In this document: one piece after another, positions 17,030 through 25,136 of the stretch
Layout of the letters: each line of letters begins with the position of its first letter
Numbering within the stretch: position 1 is the first letter of the stretch
Assembly (NCBI GenBank): GCA_047621665.1
Contig: JBLHMB010000011.1
Coordinates: forward strand, 17,989-81,988
Source of the DNA: Actimicrobium sp047621665
GTDB lineage: Bacteria; Pseudomonadota; Gammaproteobacteria; Burkholderiales; Burkholderiaceae_D
Reading direction: 5' to 3'
Length of the DNA: 64,000 bases
Made by a program: the position numbers and the translations under genes
The notes under the pieces: model-generated
What the model was told of the DNA's origin: nothing
Databases searched by the model: none
What the model saw: only the letters and a program-made list of their open reading frames with translations

Positions 17030-18097
17030 TCATTCCTCGACGGACTCCTGATACGAGTCGTCCATCATGTCCGGTTCAGGAATTCCAGCCGAGGCAATCA
17101 ATTCGGCGAAATCATCCGCCAATGGCACGCGCCATTCGATGTCTTCGCCTGTGACCGGATGAACCAGACCGAGACGGCGTGCCTGCAATGCCTGGCGATG
17201 AAAGGCCGGCGCCAGATGCTGCTTGCCGTAGAGCGTGTCACCGACCAGCGCAAAACCGATCGATTGCATGTGCACGCGAATCTGGTGAGTACGGCCGGTT
17301 TCGAGGCGGCAGCACATCAGGCTGACCGGACGGCGGTCCAGCAAACCCGATTCGATCCGCTCGAAATGGGTGATCGCCGGCTTGGCAGACATGCTCTCAA
17401 TCACGGCCATCCTGATCCGGTCGCGCGGGTGCCGGCCCATCGACGCATCGATGGTCCCGCTCAGGTTCGGGGTACCCCAGACCAGCGCAAAGTACTCGCG
17501 CTTGACGGTGCGTGCCGCCAGTTGCCGTACCAGATCGGTGTGTACCTCAAGCGTCTTGGCCACCACCATCAGGCCACTGGTGTCCTTGTCGAGCCGATGC
17601 ACGATGCCGGCACGCGGCACGCCGATCAGTGCCGGCCAGTAATGCAGCAGGCCATTGAGCAAGGTGCCGGACCAGTTACCCGATCCGGGATGCACGACCA
17701 GTCCGGCTGGTTTGTTGACGACAATAATCGCAGCGTCTTCGTAGACAATATTGAGGGCCATCTCTTCGGGCGTGAAGGCAGTATCTTCGGGTGCAGCCTG
17801 CGGCAAGACGATGATGTGTTCATCGCCGTACACCGTCATGCGGGTGCGTCCGACCTTGCCGTCAACGGTGACGAAACCATCGTCAATCCATTGCTGCATG
17901 CGGCTGCGCGAAAACTGTGGAACCAGACGGGCAACAACTTTGTCCAACCGGTCGCCGCAGTCGCCGGGTGTCAGATCCAGTTCGATAGGCGGCATGTCAG
18001 GCAAGCCGCCGGTATATTCTTCCTGCTCATCAATATCGAGGTCGGGCAGGTTTTCCGCATCATCCAACGGTGGCGTTAAGTTCACGGCAAGTCCCAT
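17030..18097 (-). CDS. rluD: 23S rRNA pseudouridine synthase RluD
   Basis: A 355-residue pseudouridine synthase that makes the helix 69 pseudouridines (1911/1915/1917 in E. coli numbering). It has an N-terminal S4 RNA-binding domain (about 45-105, DRLDKVVARLVPQFSRSRMQQ), then the RluA-type catalytic domain with the aspartate in GIVHRLDKDTSGLMVVAK. The N-terminal 40 residues are acidic and unconserved. It diverges from bamD, sharing a short intergenic region. Confidence 0.94.
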   Translation of the reverse strand: MGLAVNLTPPLDDAENLPDLDIDEQEEYTGGLPDMPPIELDLTPGDCGDRLDKVVARLVPQFSRSRMQQWIDDGFVTVDGKVGRTRMTVYGDEHIIVLPQAAPEDTAFTPEEMALNIVYEDAAIIVVNKPAGLVVHPGSGNWSGTLLNGLLHYWPALIGVPRAGIVHRLDKDTSGLMVVAKTLEVHTDLVRQLAARTVKREYFALVWGTPNLSGTIDASMGRHPRDRIRMAVIESMSAKPAITHFERIESGLLDRRPVSLMCCRLETGRTHQIRVHMQSIGFALVGDTLYGKQHLAPAFHRQALQARRLGLVHPVTGEDIEWRVPLADDFAELIASAGIPEPDMMDDSYQESVEE

Positions 18098-18101
18098 CGG
18101 C

Positions 18102-18107
18102 TATAAT
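18102..18107 (+). promoter_or_regulatory. Candidate -10 element of the bamD promoter
   Basis: A perfect TATAAT lies 5 bases past the rluD start codon on the divergent side. No convincing -35 box is seen at the right distance. If used, it would give a 5' leader of about 115 bases made almost wholly of the 12-bp repeats. Confidence 0.45.
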
Positions 18108-18131
18108 CAGCCGCTTAATTAGTACTAAAAA

Positions 18132-18227
18132 AATTCACAAATAAATTCACGCTGTGACTCATGTGTCAATTCACGTAGTAATTCACGTATCGATTCACGA
18201 AATAATTCACGAAGTGATTCTTGCAAA
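18132..18227 (+). repeat. Eight tandem 12-bp units in the bamD leader
   Basis: Units begin at 18132, 18144, 18156, 18168, 18180, 18192, 18204 and 18216, all exactly 12 bases apart. The core is AATTCACG followed by four variable bases; the third and the last units are the most decayed. The array ends four bases before the bamD ATG. It is in frame with bamD and lacks stops from an ATG at 18154, so it could be read as a repeated xIHx peptide, but that would bury the lipoprotein signal. I regard it as untranslated leader. Confidence 0.9.
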
Positions 18228-18231
18228 GACT

Positions 18232-19029
18232 ATGCAAAACAAATTATTGAAGTGCGCCGCATTGGCGCTGGTGTTCACGATCTCGGCATGCGGCCTGTTG
18301 CCGGAGAAAATCGACGAAACCAAAAACTGGTCAGCGTCCAAATTATACGCGGAGGCACGCGACGAAATATCAACCGGCAATTACGAAACCGGAATCAAGC
18401 ATTACGAACGGCTGGAATCACGCTACCCGTTCGGCACCTACGCCCAGCAGGCACAGATGGAAGTGGCCTACGCTTACTACCGTCAAAGCGATCAGGCACA
18501 AGCACTGGCGGCCGTTGAACGCTTCATCCGGCTGCATCCGAATCATCCGAACGTCGACTACATGTACTACCTGCGCGGACTAATTAATTTTAATGACAAG
18601 CTCGGCATGTTCGATTTCATTTCGCGTCAGGATGCCACCGAGCGCGATCCGAAAGCCACGCGCGAAGCCTTCGAGTCATTCAAGCAATTGGTCGAACGCT
18701 TTCCTGACAGCGTCTACTCGCCCGATGCGCGCTTGCGCATGAAGTATCTGGTCAATGCGATTGCGCAACATGAAGTCCACGTCGCAAACTATTACTTTCG
18801 ACGCGGCGCCTATGTGGCGGCAGTCAACCGGGCCCAATTTGCTGTCAAGGAATATCCGATGGCGCCAGCCACTGAAGAAGCCCTGTACGTGATGACACGC
18901 AGTTACGACGCGCTAGGTATTCCAAAATTACGGGACGATTCAAGCCGCGTTCTGAACGAGAATTTCCCGAACAGCATCTACTATCGCGGCGGTCCCAAAG
19001 TTGACCGACCGTGGTGGAAAATCTGGTAA
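18232..19029 (+). CDS. bamD: Outer membrane assembly lipoprotein BamD
   Basis: Essential lipoprotein of the BAM complex that inserts beta-barrel proteins in the outer membrane, 265 residues. The signal peptide ends in a lipobox (LVFTISACG), with Cys about residue 18 as the lipidated residue. The body is five TPR-like repeats (for example SKLYAEARDEISTGNYETGI and FGTYAQQAQMEVAYAYYRQ). Start chosen at ATG 18232, because only this one leaves a proper lipoprotein signal at the N-terminus. No strong ribosome-binding site precedes it; GCAAAG at 18223 is the best. Confidence 0.95.
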   Translation: MQNKLLKCAALALVFTISACGLLPEKIDETKNWSASKLYAEARDEISTGNYETGIKHYERLESRYPFGTYAQQAQMEVAYAYYRQSDQAQALAAVERFIRLHPNHPNVDYMYYLRGLINFNDKLGMFDFISRQDATERDPKATREAFESFKQLVERFPDSVYSPDARLRMKYLVNAIAQHEVHVANYYFRRGAYVAAVNRAQFAVKEYPMAPATEEALYVMTRSYDALGIPKLRDDSSRVLNENFPNSIYYRGGPKVDRPWWKIW

Positions 19030-19041
19030 CTACAATATGGA

Positions 19042-19066
19042 AGGCCTCGCAATGAGGTCTTTTTTT
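19042..19066. terminator. Rho-independent terminator after bamD
   Basis: AGGCCTC GCAAT GAGGTCT forms a seven-pair stem (one G-T pair), followed by a run of seven T residues. It lies between the convergent bamD and yaaA stops. Confidence 0.85.
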
Positions 19067-19077
19067 ATTGCCGATTT

Positions 19078-19854
19078 TTAATCACCACGACAACGCCGGA
19101 ACATCCAGTGCGTCGCGTCCGATGCACTGGCATCGTAGGCATAGCCGCCAAGGTTGAAATCACGCAAGCCATCTGCCTCCGTAATCCGCTGCTGCGCGGC
19201 GTAACGCGTCATTAATCCACGTGCCCGCTTTGCGTAAAACGAAATGATCTTGTACTTGCCATCCTTCCAATCCTGAAACACCGGCGTGATGACGGGCGCC
19301 TGCAGGCGTGCCGGCCTGACCACCTTGAAATATTCTTCTGATGCGAGGTTGATCAATGTGGTCGCTCCTTGCGAAGCCAGCTGCACATTGAGCGCATCGG
19401 TCACCCTGTCACCCCAATAGGCATACAAATCCTTGCCCTTTGACGTCGCCAGCCGGGTGCCCATCTCAAGCCGGTACGGCTGCATCAGATCAAGCGGACG
19501 CAATGCACCGTACAGACCTGACAAAATCCGTAGATGTTCCTGCAAATAACCGAGTTGTTCCGGGGTCAGCGAGAGCGCATCCAGCCCTTCATAGACATCG
19601 CCATTAAAAGCGAGCAGGGCCTGCTTGGCATTGGCGGGCGTGGCAATTGATTTCCAGCTGTGATAGCGCGTCACATTGAGTTGCGCGAGCGGATCCGAGA
19701 TATGCATCAAGGTCCCGACTTCAGCGGGTGACAATTTTTGCAAGGTATCGATCAGTGCGGCCGATTCATCAATAAAATCAGCAGTGGTGTAAAAGTCCGT
19801 ACCAGGCGCTGTGGCATAGTCGAGGGTTTTGGCAGGAGAGAGAACGATGAGCAT
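19078..19854 (-). CDS. yaaA: Peroxide stress protein YaaA (DUF328)
   Basis: A 258-residue protein of the YaaA family. E. coli YaaA lowers intracellular free iron during peroxide stress and binds DNA. The N-terminus MLIVLSPAKTLDY is the family hallmark, including the conserved lysine. FNGDVYEGLDA and ILSGLYGALRPLDLMQPYRLEM follow as expected. I start at ATG 19854 since an upstream start would overlap the divergent PIN gene. Confidence 0.94.
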   Translation of the reverse strand: MLIVLSPAKTLDYATAPGTDFYTTADFIDESAALIDTLQKLSPAEVGTLMHISDPLAQLNVTRYHSWKSIATPANAKQALLAFNGDVYEGLDALSLTPEQLGYLQEHLRILSGLYGALRPLDLMQPYRLEMGTRLATSKGKDLYAYWGDRVTDALNVQLASQGATTLINLASEEYFKVVRPARLQAPVITPVFQDWKDGKYKIISFYAKRARGLMTRYAAQQRITEADGLRDFNLGGYAYDASASDATHWMFRRCRGD

Positions 19855-19890
19855 GAATGATTGCAGTCGTAAAAATAATGGGCAGGCCCA

Positions 19891-20391
19891 ATGATACCCA
19901 ACCGCATCGTTATCGACACCAACGTCTGCCTTGACCTGTTTGTCTTCCGTGATCCACGCTGGCATTGCTTGCTGGCAGCACTACAGGATGGCACCATCGA
20001 AGCCGTCACCCGCGCCGATTGCCGGACCGAATGGCTGATCGTTCTGGGGTATGCCCAACTGAAGCTCGACGAAAATGCCCGTCAATGCAGCATGGCGGAA
20101 TTTGATGCGGTGATTCACTGCCTGCCCGGCCCCATAGAGGGCAGTGCCGCAGTACGCCTGCCTGTCTGCAAAGACCGTGACGATCAAAAATTCCTCGAAC
20201 TGGCCCGGGATGCACAGGCCTCGGCCCTGATCACCAAAGACAAGGCCTTACTGAAATTAGCTTCAAAAACCCGCCGGGATGGCTTGTTTCTTATCGCAAA
20301 GCCAGAAATATGGATGGCTTCTGACGCCATATCCATCGCCATAAAAACCACTAATTACCATTTTTCGGATTTAATTTGTAATTCCATGTAA
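19891..20391 (+). CDS. PIN-domain protein, solitary toxin-like ribonuclease
   Basis: A 166-residue PIN domain. The first acidic site is RIVIDTNVCLDLF, the middle one CRTEWLIVL, and the last acidic group is CKDRDDQKFLELA with ALITKDKALLKL. This pattern matches the putative toxin PIN family (COG1569). No antitoxin gene lies on either side: the next genes are divergent yaaA, only 36 bases away, and an HD-domain gene. It is either an orphan toxin or a domesticated nuclease. The tail beyond residue 140 (isoleucine- and threonine-rich) shows no recognisable motif. Confidence 0.82.
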   Translation: MIPNRIVIDTNVCLDLFVFRDPRWHCLLAALQDGTIEAVTRADCRTEWLIVLGYAQLKLDENARQCSMAEFDAVIHCLPGPIEGSAAVRLPVCKDRDDQKFLELARDAQASALITKDKALLKLASKTRRDGLFLIAKPEIWMASDAISIAIKTTNYHFSDLICNSM

Positions 20392-20496
20392 TCATGCTTG
20401 CTGAAAGAAGTTATCTCGTTGAATGACTTTTAGAGACACCATGTTGCGGCATCGAGCGAATAGGCCGGCCCGCATTGGTGCACTTCCGGAGAGCAC

Positions 20497-21636
20497 ATGG
20501 AGCAACATCGCGTCAGCCTTGCAGATATCGTCGCCGGCAAACCGCTGCAGTGGGATGTGATGGACCAGGAAGGTCATCTACTGCTAAAACAGGGTCAGAT
20601 CGTACAAAGCCGGATGCAGATCGAGCGCCTGGTTGAACGCGGTCTGTTCGTCAGCCGGAACATAAACAATATCCACACAAAAGACACCACACCCACGACC
20701 GCGATGGAGCATATCTCGGTCTTGCGCATCATCAATCAAGGCGCAAAGCGTCTTGAGCGATTACTGCTCAATATTCATAACGAGACCGACGTACCAACCA
20801 AAATCATCGCCATAGCAAAAGCGATCCGGTATGCAGTTGCCATCAATTGTGACGTAGCTATTGCAACGATTTTATTAAATCAGGATTACTGCGACTACGC
20901 GGTCCGGCATTGCATAGATACCGCCATTCTGACAGCACATGTTGGCCGGAGAATCGGCAAATCAGAAGAAGAAATTATCTCCATTACGGCGGCGGCCCTG
21001 ACCATGAACCTGGGCATGTTGCGCGAACAAAATCCGCTGCAAAACAATCTCCATCCCCTCACCGATAACGAACGGAAAATTATCTACTTACATCCGACAG
21101 AAAGTGTCAGGTTATTGCGCAAAGCCGGTGTCAGCGACGAAAATTGGCTCGATTGCGTCTTGCGACATCACGAAAATGAAGACGGTAGCGGATATAGTTC
21201 TGCAACACGGGGGGACGCAATACCGGGTCATGCCAAACTGCTTGCGCTTGCTGATCGTTACTGTGCCCGTGTCGTCCCGCGTACCTATCGCAAGCAAATG
21301 CTACCGAATGCGGCACTGCGCGACATCTTGCTGAACGAAAAAAACAAGCTTGATGCTGGTTTGGCGGCCATATTCCTGCGCGAGTTAGGTATTTACCCCT
21401 GCGGTACATTTGTCAGACTGGAAAATGGCGAAGTCGGCGTGGTCACAAGCAAGGGAGGCGGTTCCACCACGCCTGTCGTGCATGCGTTGCTGGGCTCGCG
21501 TGGTAACCCGCTCGCGTTTCCTATCAAGCGCGACACATCAGGTGCATTGACGGCAATCCGCGAGGTCTTGCATATCGATACCGCCTCTGTCAGGTTCAAC
21601 ATGAATCAGCTCTGGGGCAAGGACGCCGAGCTGTAA
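20497..21636 (+). CDS. Degenerate HD-GYP domain protein
   Basis: A 379-residue protein with an N-terminal region (1-90) like the DUF3391-type front end of HD-GYP proteins (VGKPLQWDV, LLLKQGQIV, LVERGLFV) and an HD-GYP-like domain (about 95-300). Such domains cleave cyclic di-GMP. Retained are CIDTAILTAHVG, YLHPTESVRLL, RHHENEDGSGYS and LALADRYCA. The HD dyad itself is lost: where active enzymes have HDIGK this one has MNLGM. It may therefore bind rather than hydrolyse a nucleotide. CGGAGA precedes the ATG. Confidence 0.82.
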   Translation: MEQHRVSLADIVAGKPLQWDVMDQEGHLLLKQGQIVQSRMQIERLVERGLFVSRNINNIHTKDTTPTTAMEHISVLRIINQGAKRLERLLLNIHNETDVPTKIIAIAKAIRYAVAINCDVAIATILLNQDYCDYAVRHCIDTAILTAHVGRRIGKSEEEIISITAAALTMNLGMLREQNPLQNNLHPLTDNERKIIYLHPTESVRLLRKAGVSDENWLDCVLRHHENEDGSGYSSATRGDAIPGHAKLLALADRYCARVVPRTYRKQMLPNAALRDILLNEKNKLDAGLAAIFLRELGIYPCGTFVRLENGEVGVVTSKGGGSTTPVVHALLGSRGNPLAFPIKRDTSGALTAIREVLHIDTASVRFNMNQLWGKDAEL

Positions 21637-21834
21637 ACTCCGTCACGGGATCCGACCTGTGAAAGAAGCGATGAGGCAACAACTCCGGTCGCTTTTGCCG
21701 GGAATCCTTGAGCAATAGAAACACTCGCTACCTCCAGATATTGCGCCGCACAGAGAGCATCGAAGCCCTTCCGGAAAAAGACCCCGGCAAGATCACCGAA
21801 CTACTCCATCATCGACTACGCCTGCCTTCGATCA

Positions 21835-21854
21835 AATAGTACGATCGTACGATT
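21835..21854. promoter_or_regulatory. 20-bp near-perfect palindrome, candidate operator of the acyl-CoA operon
   Basis: AATAGTACGATCGTACGATT is a palindrome but for one pair, centred 51 bases before the phosphotransferase-type gene, and is overlapped or followed by the promoter-like TAGAAT at 21863. It looks like the operator of a TetR-family regulator, the usual controllers of such operons. The regulator gene is not next to it. The rest of the 260-base gap shows no gene. Confidence 0.5.
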
Positions 21855-21895
21855 CGTTCAGGTAGAATACTCAATCCAAGCACCCAGGAGAGCAG

Positions 21896-22954
21896 ATGTT
21901 TGAAGAATTCATGGGCACCATGCCCGTCGCCGAACGCCAGCAATTCGACCTTGGGGCCTTGCAGGAATACCTGTCGCACCATGTCGATGGATTTTCTGGA
22001 CCGCTCACGATCGAGCAGTTCAAAGGCGGACAATCAAATCCGACTTTCAAGATCAATGCCGACGGTCAGCACTACGTGTTGCGGACCAAACCAGGTCCGG
22101 CCGCCAAATTACTCCCCTCGGCGCACGCCATTGACCGCGAATACCGCGTCATGGATGCATTGAACAAGGCCGGTTTTCCAGCAGCGAAACAATACACGCT
22201 GTGTACCGATGAAGCCGTCATCGGCCGCGCCTTTTACCTGATGGAGTTCGTTGACGGCCGCGTCTTGTGGGATCAGTCGCTACCGGGCATGGACAAATCC
22301 GAACGCGCCGCCCATTACGACGAAATGAACCGCGTCATCGCGCAATTGCATACCATTGACTATGCTGCGATAGGACTAGCCGAATACGGCAAGCCGGGCA
22401 ACTATTTCGGACGGCAGATTGACCGCTGGACACGCCAGTACAAGGCGTCCGAAACCGAAAAAATCGACGCGATGGATCAGTTGATGGAATGGCTGCCGAA
22501 GAACATCCCACCCGGCGACGAAACCAGCATCGTCCACGGTGACTTCCGCCTCGACAACATGATGTTCCATCCGACCGAGCCGCGCATCCTCGCCATTCTC
22601 GATTGGGAATTATCAACACTGGGCCATCCGCTGGCGGATTTTTCGTATCACTGCATGAGCTGGCATATCCCTCCGGGCCAATTCCGCGGTATCGGCGGAC
22701 TGGACTTGCCTGCACTCGGCATTCCGACCGAAGCCGAGTACATCGCCACGTATTGCGCCCGCACCGGCAAAACGATCCGTCCTGAAGATTTCAATTTCTA
22801 TCTGGCCTACAACATGTTCCGCATGGCCGGCATCCTGCAAGGAATCATGAAGCGCTTCGTCGACGGTACCGCCGCCAGTGCTCAGGCATTGAAGGCCGGC
22901 CAGGCTGCGCGCGCGATGGCCGAGATGGGCTGGAATTACGCCCGCAAACAATAG
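21896..22954 (+). CDS. Phosphotransferase family protein (aminoglycoside phosphotransferase fold, ACAD10/11-type kinase)
   Basis: A 352-residue kinase-fold protein. The N-lobe is QFKGGQSNPTFKI, the nucleotide-binding lysine region LRTKP, the catalytic loop HGDFRLDNMMF and the metal-binding motif ILDWELSTLGHPLADF. In animals the same domain is fused to an acyl-CoA dehydrogenase (ACAD10/11), where it phosphorylates 4-hydroxyacyl-CoA ahead of the dehydrogenase step. Here the two are separate adjacent genes. AGGAGAG precedes the ATG. Confidence 0.9.
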   Translation: MFEEFMGTMPVAERQQFDLGALQEYLSHHVDGFSGPLTIEQFKGGQSNPTFKINADGQHYVLRTKPGPAAKLLPSAHAIDREYRVMDALNKAGFPAAKQYTLCTDEAVIGRAFYLMEFVDGRVLWDQSLPGMDKSERAAHYDEMNRVIAQLHTIDYAAIGLAEYGKPGNYFGRQIDRWTRQYKASETEKIDAMDQLMEWLPKNIPPGDETSIVHGDFRLDNMMFHPTEPRILAILDWELSTLGHPLADFSYHCMSWHIPPGQFRGIGGLDLPALGIPTEAEYIATYCARTGKTIRPEDFNFYLAYNMFRMAGILQGIMKRFVDGTAASAQALKAGQAARAMAEMGWNYARKQ

Positions 22955-22998
22955 TTTTCATTCGTAGAAACATCCATAACAAGCCAACAGGAGACAAG

Positions 22999-24261
22999 AT
23001 GGAATTCGCGTATTCGGAACGATGCAAGACACTACAAACGAAGTTGCTGGCCTTTATGGACCAGCATATTTATCCGAACGAAAAAGCCTACAAGCAGGAA
23101 ATCGATCGTAACGGGTCCGAGAAAGGCAATCGCTGGCTTGCCACAGAATTGATGGAGCGACTCAAGCCGCTGGCGCGTGAACAGGGCTTGTGGAACCTGT
23201 TCCTGCCGAAGTCGGACCGCGCGCCGGAAGGTTTGTCCAACCTCGATTACGCACCATTGTGCGAAATCATGGGTCGCGTCAGCTGGGCGCCGGAAGTCTT
23301 TAATTGCAGCGCACCTGATACCGGCAACATGGAAACCATCGAACGCTACGGTGTCGAGGCCCACAAAGTCGAATGGCTGGAGCCGCTGCTGCGCGGCGAA
23401 ATCCGTTCGGCCTTCGCGATGACCGAACCGGATGTCGCGTCCTCCGACGCCACCAACATTGCTACCCGCATTGAACGCGATGGCGACGAGTACGTCATCA
23501 ACGGTCACAAATGGTGGATTTCCGGCGCCGGTGATCCGCGCTGCAAAATATTTATCTTGATGGGCAAGTCTGATCCCGATGCAGCGCGCCATGAACAACA
23601 ATCGATGATTCTGGTGCCGGTTGCTACCAAAGGCGTCACGATCGTGCGGCCTTTGACTGTGTTTGGTTACGACGATGCACCGCATGGTCATTGCGAAATC
23701 CGCTTCGACAATGTGCGTGTTCCGGTCTCGAATATTCTGCTGGGCGAAGGTCGTGGCTTTGAAATCGCCCAGGGCCGTCTCGGACCTGGCCGCATTCACC
23801 ATTGCATGCGCGCCATCGGCGTGGCCGAACGCGCACTCGAACTGATGTGCAAGCGCCTCAATGAACGGGTGGCCTTCGGTCGCAAGATTTCCGAGCAAGG
23901 CGTCTGGCGCGAACGCATTGCCGAGTCGCGCATACAGATCGACAGTGCCCGCTTGCTCACATTAAAAGCGGCATGGATGATGGATACCGTCGGCAACAAG
24001 CACGCCAAGGCCGAGATCGCGATGATCAAAGTGCTGGCACCGAACGTGGCCCAGCAAGTACTCGACTGGGCCATTCAGGCGCATGGCGGTGGCGGCGTCT
24101 GTGATGATTTTCCGCTGGCGTCGATGTGGGCCGGCAACCGCACGCTGCGCCTTGCCGACGGTCCGGATGAAGTGCATCGTAATGCCATCGCCAAACTGGA
24201 ATTAGCGAAGCACATGAGTCTTCCCGGCGAAGATGTGGAACTGCCCGTCACGCGCTCCTGA
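22999..24261 (+). CDS. Acyl-CoA dehydrogenase (ACAD11-like)
   Basis: A 420-residue FAD-dependent dehydrogenase. Motifs are SAFAMTEPDVASSDATNI, GHKWWISGAGDPRC and LADGPDEVHRNAIAKLEL. The DGPDEVH motif is that of ACAD10/11-like enzymes, which here handle 4-phosphoacyl-CoA made by the kinase partner; this is known for the mammalian fusion and inferred for this pair. It lies 44 bases after the kinase-type gene, with ACAGGAGA as ribosome-binding site. It is only distantly like the dehydrogenase at 1075-2262. Confidence 0.93.
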   Translation: MEFAYSERCKTLQTKLLAFMDQHIYPNEKAYKQEIDRNGSEKGNRWLATELMERLKPLAREQGLWNLFLPKSDRAPEGLSNLDYAPLCEIMGRVSWAPEVFNCSAPDTGNMETIERYGVEAHKVEWLEPLLRGEIRSAFAMTEPDVASSDATNIATRIERDGDEYVINGHKWWISGAGDPRCKIFILMGKSDPDAARHEQQSMILVPVATKGVTIVRPLTVFGYDDAPHGHCEIRFDNVRVPVSNILLGEGRGFEIAQGRLGPGRIHHCMRAIGVAERALELMCKRLNERVAFGRKISEQGVWRERIAESRIQIDSARLLTLKAAWMMDTVGNKHAKAEIAMIKVLAPNVAQQVLDWAIQAHGGGGVCDDFPLASMWAGNRTLRLADGPDEVHRNAIAKLELAKHMSLPGEDVELPVTRS

Positions 24262-24280
24262 GTAGTTAATCCTCAACGAT

Positions 24281-24312
24281 CGCCGGTGCCGGCCAATTGG
24301 CCTGCACCGGCG
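24281..24312. terminator. Hairpin after the acyl-CoA dehydrogenase
   Basis: CGCCGGTGC and GCACCGGCG form a nine-pair stem around the inner palindrome GGCCAATTGGCC. There is no T run, so it may serve as an mRNA stabiliser rather than a terminator. Confidence 0.45.
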
Positions 24313-24375
24313 CATCAAACAACGGCATAATCACGGCTCGCAGTGTCCACGCAGTTTTCAAGTGACGGAGCTTCC

Positions 24376-25068
24376 ATGATCGATGTCTATTCCACCGCTA
24401 CACCGAACGGCCACAAAGTCCACATCCTGCTCGAAGAACTCGGCCTGCCCTATCGTGTGCACCACATCGACATCGGTGCCGGTGACCAGTTCAAGCCGGA
24501 TTTTCTGGCGATCTCTCCTAATAACAAGATTCCTGCAATCGTCGATGCCGATGGTCCAGATGGTAAGCCGATTTCACTGTTCGAGTCCGGTGCCATCCTG
24601 CTGTATCTGGCGGGCAAGAGCGGACAATTTCTGGGTACCACGGACCGCGAGAAATTCACCACGCTGCAGTGGCTGATGTTCCAGATGGGCGGCGTCGGTC
24701 CGATGCTCGGGCAAGCCCATCACTTCCGCATTTACGCCCCCGAAAAAATCACCTATGCATATGATCGCTACACCAATGAGGCGCGTCGCCTGTACGGCGT
24801 GCTTGATCGTCGCCTGACCGAACAAACCTGGCTGGCCGGCAGTGCCTACACGATCGCCGATATCGCGACGTTCCCGTGGATTCGTTCATGGAAGAATCAG
24901 GGCGTCGAATTGAGTGAATTTCCGCAAGTACAGCGCTGGTTCGATGACATTGCTGCGCGCCCGGCCGTGCAGCGTGGCGTTACCGTACTGGCTGATCTGC
25001 GCAAACCGCTAACCGATGAGAAAGCCAGGGATGCGTTGTTCGGAACATCACAATATGCAAAGCGATAG
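24376..25068 (+). CDS. Glutathione S-transferase family protein (Ure2/YfcG-like)
   Basis: A 230-residue two-domain GST. The thioredoxin-fold domain starts MIDVYSTATPNGHKVHILLE; the T-P-N at the active site is that of nu-class enzymes such as YfcG, which act as disulfide-bond oxidoreductases on glutathione rather than classic transferases. The helical domain begins near residue 95 and contains YTIADIATFPWI. ACGGAG precedes ATG 24376. An earlier GTG at 24343 is less likely. It might belong to the acyl-CoA operon, although 114 bases with a hairpin separate them. Confidence 0.88.
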   Translation: MIDVYSTATPNGHKVHILLEELGLPYRVHHIDIGAGDQFKPDFLAISPNNKIPAIVDADGPDGKPISLFESGAILLYLAGKSGQFLGTTDREKFTTLQWLMFQMGGVGPMLGQAHHFRIYAPEKITYAYDRYTNEARRLYGVLDRRLTEQTWLAGSAYTIADIATFPWIRSWKNQGVELSEFPQVQRWFDDIAARPAVQRGVTVLADLRKPLTDEKARDALFGTSQYAKR

Positions 25069-25136
25069 GTGTTTATTGCTCAATAACAACCGATAATCGC
25101 TGTAGTACTCCGCTCCCTTAGTCATCGAGGCCATCT

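Noticed and set aside
18132..18227. Regular repeats resembling a small CRISPR array
   Set aside because: The unit is 12 bases and contiguous. There are no unique spacers of 25-40 bases and no cas genes.
18154..18231. N-terminal extension of BamD read through the repeats
   Set aside because: It is in frame without stops, but it would place a repetitive stretch before the lipoprotein signal and prevent its use.
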